Shown: in pieces, positions 44,195 to 55,640 of the stretch | How positions within the stretch are numbered: the stretch's first letter is position 1 | Layout of the letters: each line of letters opens with the position of its first letter | Assembly (NCBI GenBank): GCA_007922225.1 | Contig: ML680053.1 | Location: 5,820,164-5,884,163, forward strand | DNA: 64,000 nucleotides | Origin: Emydura subglobosa | Lineage: Eukaryota; Chordata; Testudines; Chelidae | Reading direction: 5' to 3' | The notes under the pieces: generated by a model | What the model saw: only the letters and a program-made list of their open reading frames with translations | Databases searched by the model: none | Told to the model about the DNA's origin: nothing | Translations under genes and position numbers: made by a program

Positions 44195-44756
44195 GGAAGA
44201 ATGGTCTTGTGGTTAAGACGCTAAACAAGGCCTTAGCAAATGTGGATTCAGTTCCTACCTCTGGCACAGACTGAGGCCAGGTCTACACTACAGATCTAGA
44301 TCGGTATAACTAAGTCACTCAGATGTGTGAAAAATCCACCCTCCCATCCCCCGCTGAGCAATGCAGTTATACCAACCTACACCCCATATAGACAGCGCTA
44401 GGGAGAGTTCCTCCCACCAGCACAGCTGTTGGGGGAGCTGGATTAACTATGCTGGTGGGTGAAGCTCTCCCATTGGCATAGCAGTGTCTTCACTAAAGCG
44501 CTGCACCGGTGCAGCTGCGCCTCTGTAGCGCTGTACGTGAAGACAAGCCCTTAGTGGACGACCTCAGGTTAGTCATTTAAGCTCTCGGTGCCTCAGTTCC
44601 TCATTTGTAAAATGGGGATAATAATCCTTTTGCCTGTCTCGCCTATTTGGATGATAAAGTCTTTGGGCAGTGATTGTTTCTTACCAAGCAGAGGCACAGT
44701 CAGGCTCTGATTTAGGTTGGGGCCTCTAGGTGATAATGCAGTATAAATAACGAACT
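44195..44756 (+). repeat. SINE copy split by a hAT MITE
   Basis: The SINE head 'agaatggtcttgtggttaag' and 'cagttcctacctctggcacag' stand before the insert. After it come 'gacctcaggttagtcatttaa', 'ctctcggtgcctcagttcctc', 'ggggataataatccttttgcc', 'gactgattt'-type tail and 'ggttggggcctctaggtg'. Removing the insert leaves one continuous SINE. Confidence 0.85.
44274..44551. mobile_element. hAT-type MITE, about 278 bp, inserted in a SINE
   Basis: Left end 'aggccaggtctacactacag' and right end 'acgtgaagacaagccct' are inverted with about 11 of 15 bases identical, the 'ggtctacact' type of turtle hAT MITE. No exact target duplication. Confidence 0.82.
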
Positions 44757-44789
44757 GTTAAACACAATTCTGTGCTACTAGTACAACAT

Positions 44790-45000
44790 ACCCTGTAGTG
44801 TACCAGCGTGTGCAGGAATTTAAATTCCAGCGCTTTTGGAGGGGCACATACTCTGTCCTTGCAGGAGGAGCCCCAGAGGAGCAGAGGAGCTCTGCACCAG
44901 GGACCTTGGAGGAACGGAGGAGCTCTGTGCCCTTCTCTCCCCTGCCGATTATTGGGGGGGCAGTGCCCCAGCTTGCCCTCCCCTTGTGCACGCCCCTGAC
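44790..45000. repeat. 'accagcgtgtgcaggaatttaaattc' dispersed repeat, G-rich
   Basis: The 'gcgtgtgcaggaatttaaat' start followed by 'ggagccccagaggagcagagg' and 'agggaccttggagg' repeats 'aggagctctg' twice. It resembles a familiar turtle repeat. Three open frames (two forward, one reverse) across it are artefacts. Confidence 0.5.
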
Positions 45001-45528
45001 TAGAGTAGTGAAACCCCTTTCATTGGAGACCTGTAAAACAAATACGTTTCCTAGATCCCAGCAGGTAAAAAGCAATCATTTTCTGACCTTGAACCTCTTA
45101 GCTGTGGTGTTTTTTCACACCAGGAAATCTGGATTCCTGACGACGAGGCTGAAAGCTAAACCTAGACCATGAACTGTATAGGAGATGAAAAATGGATGAC
45201 CAAGCACGTTAAAAACCTCAAGGAAACAAAACAGAGGCGAGCCTACAAAGAGTGAGACAGAGAATGAGTCTCCTTTTCTTCTGAGCACGGAACCTGCTGC
45301 CTTCAGAATCGGCAGCGAGCGGCGCAGCTCCTGATCACAAGGCTGTCAGAGTCACCTGGAGGCCTCATCAGCGACTTGATTGTGTCAGAGGCCTCTAATA
45401 TGCAGGGCCGCACAGAGGGCTTTTTGGGGCTGGGGCAAAATCTGAAACCGAGATCCCCCACCTTTTCAAAAATTACCATCGAGGGGAGGTCCAGGGGGTG
45501 GGAAAGTTAGAGAGCGATCTCATCCCGG
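45001..45528. other. No gene recognised
   Basis: Non-coding. Confidence 0.4.
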
Positions 45529-46250
45529 GTGATGAAGTGGGGATAGTCTTGGGATTTTCTCTGAGTGCTGTGTGCCTCAGTTTCCCCTATATGTTACTCA
45601 TGTATTTCGGTGATGGGACCCAGGTGTGTGATCATTGCAGAGGCCACTAGAGGGCGGACGGTTCTTCCCCTGCCATACGTACACAGACCAGACCCCTTTG
45701 CCCTCCTGGGTCAACCACTGCAACAGGTTGCGGCAGGCGGAGACCAGGAGGAATGGCTGTCTTGCCTGGGAAGGAGACAAAGAGGGGCAAGAGGATGGGT
45801 CTGGAGGGTGGCTGGCTGGAAGAGCCCAGTACTCCATAAGGGGGCTCGGGAGCAGGGCCAGAGAATGGACTCTGAGGCTCCCTAGTCGGTCGCTGCTGTA
45901 ACTTCTAATTAATCTGCTAATGAAGTCTTTCTACGCTGTGATCCTGAGAACTAATGAACCCTTCTGATTTCCATGCTGGCTGTCAGTCGCTTCTGACGGC
46001 AAGGCGGGGTGCATGGCCCCTTTGGGGACGTGTAGGAGCTCCCCAACATCCCGGCCAGGGGGACTAACAGAGGAATCGGGGGGACCGAATGCTGCGAGGC
46101 CAGAGCCGGGGAGTGGCTGCACTGGTGTGTGGAGACCCAGGCCGGGGGCGGGGGAGGGGGAGACTCCGAAGCACCAGAGTCCTGACTGGCTTCATCCCGA
46201 GTGGGTCCAGAGCCCTGTTCCTGTGGGACCCTGTCACACCCAGCTCTAAC
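45529..46250 (+). mobile_element. LTR-like segment, solo-LTR candidate
   Basis: From 'tgatgaagtggggatagtc' through 'tgtgtgcctcagtttccccta', 'gtgtgtgatcattgcagag', 'acagaccagacccctttgcc', 'gaaggagacaaagaggggc' and 'gagaactaatgaacccttc' to 'gaccctgtcacacccag'. I recognise this order from a turtle LTR. The aatgaa near 45951 stands where a polyadenylation signal would be. No internal retroviral gene or second LTR is in the window. The 145-codon reverse frame inside is not a gene. Confidence 0.5.
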
Positions 46251-46338
46251 CCAGCAGCTGTGGCTCCTGTCCCATATGGCTGGCCTAGCTCCCTGCTCCG
46301 GGCATTGTGACCTGGTGTGCAGCTTCACGGGGACCACT

Positions 46339-46392
46339 GGGTTTGGCCTGGTCACTCCTCCATCATGATGGAGGGGCTGCCAGACCAAACCC
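46339..46392. repeat. 54-bp near-perfect hairpin
   Basis: Arms 'gggtttggcctggtcactcc' (then tccatc) and 'gatggaggggctgccagacc' (then aaaccc) pair at 22 of 26 positions around the 12-bp palindrome ccatcatgatgg. It lies just downstream of the LTR-like segment and may be part of the same repeat. Confidence 0.85.
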
Positions 46393-46624
46393 GAGGGTGC
46401 TGTGACCCCACATGCGAGGTTGCAATACCACTTGGTTTTGGGATCCTCTCAAATGGGGGGCTTGGAGCAAGCTGCCTCTTTTGCCCCCCCTCTAGCTGTC
46501 CAGGAGAGAGGCTTTCAGCACCGTAATTCCAGCACAGCAGGAAATAACAGAAATCTCCTGGGAGAGTCTATTTCCATGAGATTTTCTGCCCAGTTTCGGG
46601 TAGGTTGGCTAAGCTTCCAAACAT

Positions 46625-46870
46625 GTATTATGTATTTCAGTAGCATGTAGAGAAATCCCTTGTGCTAGGTGCTGTGCAGACACATAGCAAGAGACAGTCT
46701 CTGTCCTGAAGAGTTTACACTCTAAACAGACAAGACAGACAAATGGTGGGAGGGGAAAACAGAGGCACAGAAAGGCAAAGTGACCTAACTCAAGGTCACA
46801 GAGTAGAACCAGGACTAGAATAATCCATGTTTCCTGACTCCCAAGACCACTGCCCTCACCTCTTATCCTG
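46625..46870 (-). repeat. SINE copy, reverse orientation
   Basis: 'gtgctaggtgctgtgcagac', 'agagacagtctctgtcctg', 'aagagtttacactctaaacag', 'aacagaggcacagaaaggc' and 'ctcaaggtcacagagtag' form a full reversed SINE with both tail and core. Confidence 0.9.
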
Positions 46871-47087
46871 GGTACTTTTGACCTCAGACTCCAGGCTTTT
46901 TGGTCGCCCCTCACTAATTAACAAGGGACCTGGTGGGTTGTTAAACCAGACACCCACGTGGTTTGTGTGCTTGTGAGGAATGAAGTGGCCAATATTAAGA
47001 GCCTGGTGTAATAATCAGTGATTCAGGGGCAGAGGAGGCAGAGGCTGGTAGCTGGAATGCCACGACCGAATGCTCTACGGTTTTAGA
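46871..47087. other. Spacer
   Basis: No feature recognised. Confidence 0.3.
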
Positions 47088-48921
47088 GGAATGTTGGATC
47101 CAGAACTAACCGTTGCTGCAACCATCGAGGTGCTAAAAGAGAACTCCAGGAAGATAAGGCCATTGCAGAGAAGCTAAATGAATTCTATGCATCAGTCTTC
47201 AATGCAGGGGATGTGAGGGAGATTCCCACACCTGCGCTATTATTTTTACGTGATGAATGTGAGGGTTTGTCCCAGACTGGGGTGTCAGTAGAGGAGGTTT
47301 TGGAACATATTGATAAATTAAACAATAATAAGTCACCGGGACCACATGGCATTCTACCAAAAACTTCTGAAGGAACTAAAATATGAAATTGCAGAACTAC
47401 TAAGTGTGGTGTATAATTACCATTTAAATCAGCTTCTGTACCAGATGACTGGTGAATAGCTAATATGACACCAATTTTTTAAACAGGCTCCAGAGGCGAT
47501 CCTGGCAATTAGAGGCCAGTAAACCTAACTTCAGTACCAGGCAAATTGGTTCAACTCTAGTAAAGAACAGAATTACTAGACACATAAATGACATCATTTG
47601 GTGGGGAAGAGTCAACAAGGCTTTTGTAAAAGGAAATCATGTCTCACCAATCTACTAGAATTCTTTAGGGGGCCAACTCAACATGTAGACAAGAGTGATC
47701 CAGTGGATATAATGGACTTGCACTTTCAGAAAGTCTTTGACAAGATTCCTCACCAAAGTCTCTTAGGCAAAGTAAGTGGTCATGGGCTAAAAGGGAAGGT
47801 CCTCTCATGGATCAGTAACTGGTTAAAAGACAGGAAATGAAAGGTAGGAATAAATAGTCAGTTTTCAGAATGGAGAGAGGTAAATAATGGTGTCCCTCAG
47901 GGATCTGTATTGGGACCAGTGCTGTTCAACATATTGCCAAATGATCTGGAAAAAGGGGTAACCAATGAGGTGGCAAAATTTGCAGATGATACAAAACTAT
48001 TCAAGATAGTTAAGTCCATAGAAGACTGCAAAAAAGTACAAAGCGATCTCACAAAACTGGGTGACTGGGCAACAAAAAGGCAGATCAATGTTGATAAATG
48101 CAAAGTAATGCACATTGGAAAACATAACTATACATATAAAATGATGGGGTCTAAAATAGCTGCCACCACTCAAGAAAGAGATCTTGGCATCATCACAGAT
48201 AGTTCTCTGAATAAATCCACTCGATGTGCAGCGACAGTCAAAAAAGCTAACAGAATGTTAAGAACCATTAGGAAAAGGATAGATAATAAAACAGAAAATA
48301 TCATAATGTCTTTATATAAATCCATGCTATGCTCACACCCTGAATACTGTGTGCAGTTCTAGCTCCCCATCTCAAAAAAGATATATTAGAATTGGAAAAG
48401 GTACAGAGAAGGAACAAAAATGATTGGGATATAGAACAGCATCCATATGAGGAGAGATTAAAAAGACTGGGACTTTTCATCTTGGAGAAGAGATGACTAA
48501 GGGGGGATATGACAGAGGCCTATGAAATCATGACTGGTGTGGAGAAAGTGAATAACAAACTGTTATTTATCCCATCATATAACATAAGAACCAGAGGTCA
48601 CCCAATGAAATTAATAGACAGCAGGTTTAAAATGAACAAAAAGTATTTCTTCACACAGTGCAGTCAACCTGCGGAACTCACTTCCAGGGGATGTTGTGAA
48701 GTCCAAAACAGTAACAGGGTTCAAAAAAGAATTAGATAAGTTCACAGAGGATAGGTTATCTGTCAAGATGACCAGGGATGAATCACTCAATATTTGCCCT
48801 GTTCTGTTCATTCCCTCTGAAGCATCTCGCATTGGCCACTGTTGAAAGACAGAATACTGGTTTAGATGGACCACTGGTCTGACCCCGTGTGGTCACTCTT
48901 AGGTTCTTCTTATATTCTTAT
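47088..48921 (+). mobile_element. CR1-type LINE, 5'-truncated, 1.8 kb with reverse transcriptase
   Basis: ORF2 parts in order: E-K-L-N-E-F-Y-A-S-V-F-N (about 47170), Q-Q-G-F-C-K-R-K-S-C-L-T-N-L (47610), M-D-L-H-F-Q-K-V-F-D (motif A, near 47711), N-N-G-V-P-Q-G-S-V-L-G-P (motif B, 47886-), F-A-D-D (catalytic box, 47979-47990) and L-G-D-W..I-N-V-D-K-C-K (thumb). Stops at 47838 (TGA), 48361 (TAG) and 48494 (TGA), and a frameshift near 48680, break it. It ends 'gatggaccactggtctgacc' and 'ttcttcttatattcttatgtg', the CR1 3' tail. The 5' endonuclease is absent. RT catalytic residues are kept, but the copy is dead. Confidence 0.92.
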
Positions 48922-49224
48922 GTGGACCTCTCTCTCTCTCTAAGGGGCTGAAAGTGAACACCTAGACATCTGGGGAGATCCAGTTCCAGGGCAGAACTTT
49001 GAGACTGGAGCCTATTCCTGGTTGTTATGCAATTGGCCTCTGGCTTGGACTATTTGGGGTGATGCAGGAAACACAAAGTATACACATAGCCAGGTACTAT
49101 AAAGAGAATGGATCCAATTGTCCCTGGACTTTACAACCCTGAATTTCTATAGAGGTGCACAACAGAGCAGACTATGGGCCAGTATCTGGAGATACATGTG
49201 TAAAGCAGCTTACAGAGGACACTG
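48922..49224. other. No feature recognised
   Basis: Begins with a (tc)6 run at about 48929-48942; otherwise non-coding. Confidence 0.4.
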
Positions 49225-49450
49225 AACTATGCAGAGAGGAAGGATAGTCTTCTGGTTAAGCCACTGGACTAGGACTCAGTACTGATTCCCAGCTGTGACA
49301 CTGGGCAAGTTGTTTAATTCAGTGGTTTAGTTCTTCATCTGTATAATAATACTCGTCTTTTTACATTGTAAAGCTCTTTGGGAGAAGGGCCTGTGTTAGT
49401 ATAGGTCTGTACAGTACCAGACATAATCAGCCCCCTCTGGGCATTATTGC
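49225..49450 (+). repeat. SINE copy
   Basis: 'aggaaggatagtcttctggtt', 'aagccactggactaggactcag', 'ctgtgacactgggcaagttg', 'agctctttgggagaagggcc' and 'gtaccagacataatcagcccc' follow SINE order. Confidence 0.88.
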
Positions 49451-49830
49451 AAATGTAGGACTGGAAGGAGCCTTGCGAGATCATCTAGTCTAGTCCCCTG
49501 CACTGAGGCAGGACTAAGTATTATGATATGTGTTTGTCTAACCTGTTCTTAAAAACCTCCAATGACAGAAATTCCACAATCTCCTTAGGTAATTTGTTCC
49601 AGTGCTTAACTACCCTGACAGTTAGGAGGTTTTTCCTAAAGTCTAACTTAAATTGTCCTTACTACAATTTAAAACCATTACTTCTTGCCCTGTCCTCCCT
49701 GGATAAGAAGAACAATGTATCACCCTCCTCTTTACAATAACCTTTTATGTACTTGAAGACTGTTATCATGTCCCCCCTAATTCTTCTCTTTTCCAGTCAA
49801 TATATGTTTCTTCCAATAGGTTCATCCAAG
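49451..49830 (-). mobile_element. CR1 LINE 3' part, reverse orientation
   Basis: 'agatcatctagtctagtccc', 'acctgttcttaaaaacctcc', 'aatgacagaaattccacaat', 'ttaggaggtttttcctaaag', 'cttgccctgtcctccctg' and 'ttctcttttccagtcaat' match the reversed CR1 ORF2 C-terminus. The open frame is a reverse-strand artefact. Confidence 0.92.
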
Positions 49831-50600
49831 GGTGTTATATATAAAACGGTCAAGTACATAGTCATCTTGGAGCACCTAAGGGTAAATGGGTGAAGGAATC
49901 CCAATCCAGGTCCCTACACTGGATTGATCAGCCAATCTCAGTCATTTCTTTGTAATGCCCATTTTATAAAGGCAAAACAAGGCTCACCCCATAGCTTGCT
50001 CCATCACAATCTGAATGGCAGGACTTAACATCTATTAGAGTGCCTTGTCACAATGGAAATGTATTTACAACCACAAACCTATAGTAAATTACCTTAACAG
50101 CTGCCAACTGTTGCTGTAATGGCCAAAATATTGTCGTAAATTACCAGGCGACCATACAAATACATTCATCGCTAGTCTACAGTGTTCTAGTCACTGCCAC
50201 ACAGAATCAGGGCAGCAGCAGATTTACTTGTATGATGCAGATAAATTGAGGCTTCCACAGCCTCTAGCAAAACATACGCACAGCGCAGCACGTTAAATCT
50301 CAGCCTGGCCCCTCCACTGACATGCTCCATGTAGCAGCAGCATTATAGTGAACACACACGGGTGCCAGTTGCTCTGCGTTCTCCCTCCTTTCCCATGTGT
50401 GATTGACTTTCCAGTCATCAGATTTTCCTGTTTGGCAGCCAGACTGAAATCTTTAAACATGCACAAGGCCAAATTAATTCCTGGCATTACCTCCTCAGTG
50501 AAGTTACACGAGGGGTGAATTTGGCTCATAAAACTAACTCTTCCCAATAAGGACTGCAGGATGGATCATTATTCCAGGACAGACATTAGCAGGACTGGAT
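49831..50600. other. No feature recognised
   Basis: Non-coding. Confidence 0.4.
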
Positions 50601-50604
50601 GAAG

Positions 50605-50785
50605 GTTGGGCCGATGGCTAAAGCAATAAAAGAGATTTGAAGAAATCTGGGGTTCAATTCCTGGCTCTGCTATAAACTTCCTGGGCAATTCACTCAATCT
50701 CCCTAAGCCTCAGTTCACCATCTGTAAAATGGGGATAATAAGCTGTTACCCACCGCGGAAGCGCTCTTTGAAAGGAATGGGGCGG
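50605..50785 (+). repeat. SINE copy
   Basis: 'ggttgggccgatggctaaag', 'ctggggttcaattcctggc', 'tcctgggcaattcactcaat' and 'tctgtaaaatggggataata' in SINE order. Confidence 0.88.
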
Positions 50786-51420
50786 GTCAGAGGTATCGTT
50801 CCAGGTTTTCTGCAGATGGCACTGCTTCAGTTTATGCTTGGTTCACATTTCTGAAGTTGTCTCTACAACCATAAGTGCTAGAAACATAATACTTTCTTTC
50901 AATGAGAGGTCGGTTTCTGGATCACCATCCTGCAGCAAAGGGGTGAATTCCACAGCTGGAGAACCGTGGACTACACGAGGCCCTGATAATGACTACCTAA
51001 CCCATGTTGCAAGGGTAAATTTGGTAATATTTACACAATGCTACAATGACAGGAGTACCTAGGCAGAAAGATGAATATTAATGACACTTGTAGCTGGAGA
51101 AGGACAGAGAGAAACAGTAAAAAAAAAATCCAGTCTTTCCTGTGGAGCTTTGTATACAGGGATGGGGGGGGGAGGGGAAACAGACGCACAAGACCATTTA
51201 CAGGACATAAAAAATGAAGCAAAGGGAGATGCTAAGGTCACTCAATCAATGCATTTAAAAGACGTGATATCATTGGACTTTTTTTTTAAAACAGACAACC
51301 CCTGAGATCACCAGAGAAAGGCTGAAGGATGACTAGGGAGAGAAAAATGCAGCAGTATTAAATAGTGACTAGGTGTGCACATTAAACAACAGAGTTCTAT
51401 CACACAGGGATAGGAACTCT
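50786..51420. other. No feature recognised
   Basis: Non-coding; a short G-rich run near 51165. Confidence 0.4.
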
Positions 51421-51422
51421 GG

Positions 51423-51490
51423 CCGCTCCTCTGCTGGTGTAGATCCATCAACTTCAGCACAACTTCACTGATTCACAGAGGCTGAGGAAT
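51423..51490. repeat. 'gtgtagatccatcaacttc' dispersed repeat, short copy
   Basis: Resembles the 'tggtgtaaatcagcataactcc' unit with substitutions. Confidence 0.35.
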
Positions 51491-52970
51491 GAGCCCTAAA
51501 CCCTTATGTTAGAGATGGGCTCAAGCCGCAAGATATGGATCTATGTTTCAGACATGCCAACGTCGGAGGGAGTTCACATCCAGGTCGTGAGGTTGGGACC
51601 TTCTGTACTTTAAATAACCATAGAAAAAATGAGTTTCCATCTGGGCACCCATGTCTGTCTCAGCAGTGGAATAGACGCTACAAATAAAACGAAGTCCTTG
51701 CCTTGGAGGAGTTTATTGGCAACATGATGAGAGATCACACTGCAAGGGGAGGGTAAGAAGGGACAACAGAATAAAGGGAGAGCATTAGGACGTCAGCATT
51801 AGATTATTATTTAAGTGCTGAACAGGTTTTTGCCCTGCATAGTAGCCTGCATGCAAAGGGGACAATCTTGCAACACATGCATGGAAGGCGTTACTTTCCT
51901 GTGGGTACATATGGAGAGGTAAGGGAGAAAGGAGGGGTATGGAAAAGGGAGAAATGCCTAATTTCTAGCTGCCAAGTCAGGACAGTTATTCTCTGGTGGA
52001 TTCTGGAATCCAGCCTGATCAGGGCATCCCAATCAGGAGCTTCATTTCTCTTTGCTAAATAAATACTTGCTAAGGATGAAAAGACAGCGTTATCATCAGG
52101 CAATGGGGCAATCTTTCCCAGACAGGGTATTAGAATGGAACGAGACTTAGCCAAGGAGCCGACTTGCTCCACAGGGAAAGAGGGGTTAGAAACACGCTGG
52201 CGTTTAGTCCTTGGTTTCCCCATTCCCATGCTCTCCCAGCACACACAGGGTGGATTAGACGGTAAGAGGCAAACGTCTGACATAAAGGTCAGTAATGCAG
52301 GTCATGCTGGCAAAGCTCTGGATGGTGATCAGTGCGCCCTGCTCAGATAAAGTAATCAGTTATTTCATTCAGTGTTTTGTTATATAAATACACACCCCCC
52401 TTGGGAAGGGGGGAGAGGAAAAAAAACACAAAAAAGCCCCTCCTTTGCCTTTTGGCTCCTCCCCCTCCCTGCACTCTGACCAAAGGCAGAATCCAGTCAA
52501 AACAATGAAGGTTTGGAATCAGGAGTCAATGCTGTCCTAATGTAAAGTATGTAGGTTTCCCTTTCCAGGAAAGTTCCTGCAAGGGGGTAGACCCATTTCC
52601 CAACTTCACTGGACAGTTTACTCTTATCCCCATGAGCAGGGACAGAAAGGGCCAGTTCAGATACGATGCATGGAGAAAATCAGGTCTCTGGTAAGAAGTT
52701 TATGACTTCATCAGCGTTGATGGATGCAACCCTGGCACCACCATCCTTGGCTGTGAGTTTGTCACTGCTGATTACTTCCATGGGACCTCCAGAGAGGTAC
52801 TTTAGGAAGCACTCCATAACAGACAGGGCTTTTTCTTCTGAGGCAGTGTTGGACCAATGTCTTGGCAGGCTACTGAGATGCCTTTTGGGCTAGATGTAAA
52901 CCTGAGATCCTGGTCACGTGTGGCCATTAAAGATCCCATGGTTAGAGCTGGTCAGAGAATGGATTTCATC
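51491..52970. other. No gene recognised
   Basis: The 130-codon reverse frame at 51891-52283 overlaps two forward frames and shows no domain. Nothing supported. Confidence 0.4.
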
Positions 52971-52974
52971 CCAT

Positions 52975-53090
52975 TCTCACCTCCACCTTGCCTCCCTCAC
53001 AGAAAATTTCAGCTTTTCAGTAAAAAAAAGAAAAATCCCCCCCCCCCCCCCCCAAAAAAAAAAGTTTTGGCTGAAACCTGAAAATGTAAA
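52975..53090. repeat. A/T quasi-palindromic repeat with C17A10 tract
   Basis: Contains 'gaaaatttcagcttttcag', a run of 17 C then 10 A (53037-53063) and 'ttttggctgaaacctgaaaa'. Confidence 0.7.
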
Positions 53091-53104
53091 TTAAGAAATG
53101 CAGC

Positions 53105-53305
53105 CACGATGCCTCATGGGATTTGTAGTCTGGGTGACTCATACCCCTTATTCTTTTCTGTGGGATAGGCTACCTGGCTGGACTACTTCTTTTTCTTGGT
53201 CTCCCTTCTTGTTGAGTGCACCATGGGAGATGTAGTGTGGCTGGGAATCCAGACCCTAGAGGAGAATGGGGGCATGCAGCCTCCAAACTATGACTCCCAT
53301 GAGAC
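53105..53305. repeat. 'catgggagttgtagt'-type repeat, three units
   Basis: 'cctcatgggatttgtagtc' (53112-53130), 'accatgggagatgtagtg' (53220-53238) and reversed 'aactatgactcccatgag' (53285-53302) are the same motif, in two orientations, as in known amniote 'actacaactcccatgatgc' elements. Confidence 0.6.
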
Positions 53306-53327
53306 AGTGTGACAGCATTTCTGAATC

Positions 53328-53442
53328 AGCATTTTTTGGTTTATCAAGAAAAGTCAAAATTTTCCTATGAAAATAGACACTCTCTGTGAAAAATGTCCTT
53401 TATCCAAAAACCCAATTTTCTGTAGACAATTTTCTGACCAGG
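53328..53442. repeat. A/T quasi-palindromic repeat
   Basis: 'agaaaagtcaaaattttcc', 'tgaaaatagacactctctg' and 'ccaattttctgtagacaatt', same family as 7274-7352. Confidence 0.55.
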
Positions 53443-54930
53443 CATACATATAGTATTGTTTGTGTGAGTAAAGGGGAGTTAAACTCTGGTGGTCTGTTTG
53501 AGTAGGAGTAGGTCTGTTGCTGTTGGGTAGGAGTTGGTGGTGGTACACCAAGGAGGAGATGGAATGTCTAAACTTCCCAGTCATTGAACATGAAGCGTGT
53601 CAAACCTGCTTATCTCTCTCAGCCTCCAGGAGAGACTGTTCCCGCAGTGAGTGGGAGTTCTGGAGGCATACAAAAATGCAAGGAACAGACGTCACAGCCT
53701 TCTATTACCAGGGCTAAGTCTCTAGGGACTCCAATTCTGGGTGGTGGGGAATCAGCCAAATCCCATGAGGAGTTGAGGGTGCTCATCCCCTCACAGGATC
53801 AGGCCCCTGAATGGTCCCACGTTAGCTTTCTTAACTAACGTGAGTTTAAAAGGGCTATGGATGAAGCATGACTGAAATCTACCCCCGAGGAAGGAAGAAG
53901 GAAGGAAGGAAGGATGGATGTCACATGAGCTGAATGAAAATATTCCATACATCTTTACAAGTTAGCCATGAACTATATGACATTACAAGTGGCCCCATAA
54001 ACATCCTATTTATAACATTTCTTTTTTAAAAAGTGTTTTCATCCTGCCTCCCTCACCTCTCCTGGCTGACTGTGGCACAGGACAAATGCATCATCTAACT
54101 ACTAGCTGGGTTCTACTTTCCACATGTCCAGACTTCAAAATATGGTAGCAAGTCAGCAGCCACACAGGACTTTATGGTTGCCACTATGCTGCACATTGCA
54201 GCCACTCAGAACTCCCTGGTGGCAACAGGGATCAAAACCAGCTTTTCCTGATCCAAAAGCACACGACCAGATCACTTCAGTAAAAGGAAACTCGCTGCTA
54301 GCAGTACAGAAGCTATGATCCATACCTGAGCAGTTCTGATTCCGTCCAGTAGAGGGCAGTGGTTTACACTCAGCTGTTACCTCCTTGTATTTACCATAGT
54401 GTTGTAGGTCTTCAAAACACTCTACAGAAATGTTTATTTTTAGGGTTGGGTTCATCGCTCATGCTAGGTCATGTTCATAACTGACAATAGATTAATCATC
54501 TTCTGTTAGAGTCATCGTGAGTGAAACCGGCTTTTTTTCCAATATGACAAATGGATACATATACAACAGAAGCCACATAGTGAAGTCTCTTTTTTTATAC
54601 CAAAGAACGGAATGAGACTGCAGCTGCAAACAACGTTCTCTACATTCAGCTCCATCTTCAAATCCCACTGCTACTGCAAATCCAGCCCCAGACCCTCACA
54701 CATCAGGCCTTATTTGCACCAGCTGGCTGCACTGAACGTTTCTTGATTCTCAGCCAACATATTTTCTACGTCTGATGCACATGGGCTTGAGCCTGCAAAC
54801 CTTCACGCAAGCTGACTTCACGGGGACTACTCATATGAGCAAAAATTCATAACTGGCCCCCGTCATTCCGTGTGATACACATGGGCTGCACCCATCCAGA
54901 GCCCCATTGACTTCACAGAGGTCTCCACAT
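53443..54930. other. No gene recognised; (GGAA)n at 53887-53920
   Basis: A short impure ggaa tract ('ggaaggaagaaggaaggaag') is the only feature seen. Frames at 53.5-54.45 kb overlap without domains. Confidence 0.4.
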
Positions 54931-54934
54931 TGAC

Positions 54935-55460
54935 ATAAGAACATAGCAATTACCAGATTGGATCAGACACATGGTCCAAGAAACTCCCACAGTAGGCAAA
55001 AGGTCACATCCTGTTAGTGACAGATGTGGGGTTAAACCCCCAAGACATGAATGTTTATCTCTTTTTGATCAGTTATTCCAGCTCTGGATATTCTTTTTCT
55101 CCATATACCATGTCTAAACCTCCTCTGAATCTTGCTAGGTTTTTGGCCCCTGCTTTATCCTGTGGCAGTGAATTTCACAAACTAGTTTACACAGTGTGCA
55201 AAAAAGGGTTTTCTTTTATCAGCTTTGAATTTGCCACCTTTCAATTTCATTGAATGCCGCTTTGTTCTTGCATAATGAGACCAGGAGTTCCTGATCTACC
55301 TTCTCTAGACCATTCATTAATTTATGTACTTTCATCATTTCTCCTTTCTAAGGAAAACCATCCCAATCCTTTCAATCTCTCTTCACAGGAAAGTTTTCCC
55401 ATGCTCCTAATTTTCCTTGTCCCCTTTCTCCAAAAATCTGTTGTTGGGGTCCACCCACGC
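54935..55460 (-). mobile_element. CR1 LINE 3' part, reverse orientation
   Basis: 'gacataagaacatagcaatt' and 'accagattggatcagacac' (the start of the reversed tail), 'tggtccaagaaactcccaca', 'gtgacagatgtgg', 'ttggcccctgctttatcc' and 'ctttcaatctctcttcacag' are in reversed CR1 order. Confidence 0.9.
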
Positions 55461-55564
55461 ATACGACACTGCAGGATAAGGTTCTGATGGCACAGAGCCT
55501 TTCTTCCAATAAATAACATGTTCTGCACAGCTGTGCACGCTGTCTGTGCTAGACAAATAACCTC

Positions 55565-55640
55565 CAGGGCCTGATCCAAAGGCCATTGGAATCAATGCGA
55601 GCCCTTCCATTGACTTTGATGACTTTAGATCATGTCCTGA
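55565..55640. repeat. Half copy of the 'gggcctgatccaaa' foldback repeat
   Basis: 'gggcctgatccaaaggccat' then 'tggaatcaatgcgagcc' and 'cttccattgactttgatg' match the left arm of 26456-26526. Confidence 0.6.

Noticed and set aside
44758..45172. Opposed 105- and 124-codon frames
   Set aside because: Both lie across the same dispersed repeat.
45951..46388. 145-codon reverse frame with proline-rich part
   Set aside because: Inside the LTR-like segment and the hairpin; low-complexity, opposed by forward frames.
51891..52283. 130-codon reverse frame
   Set aside because: Overlaps two forward frames; no similarity recognised.
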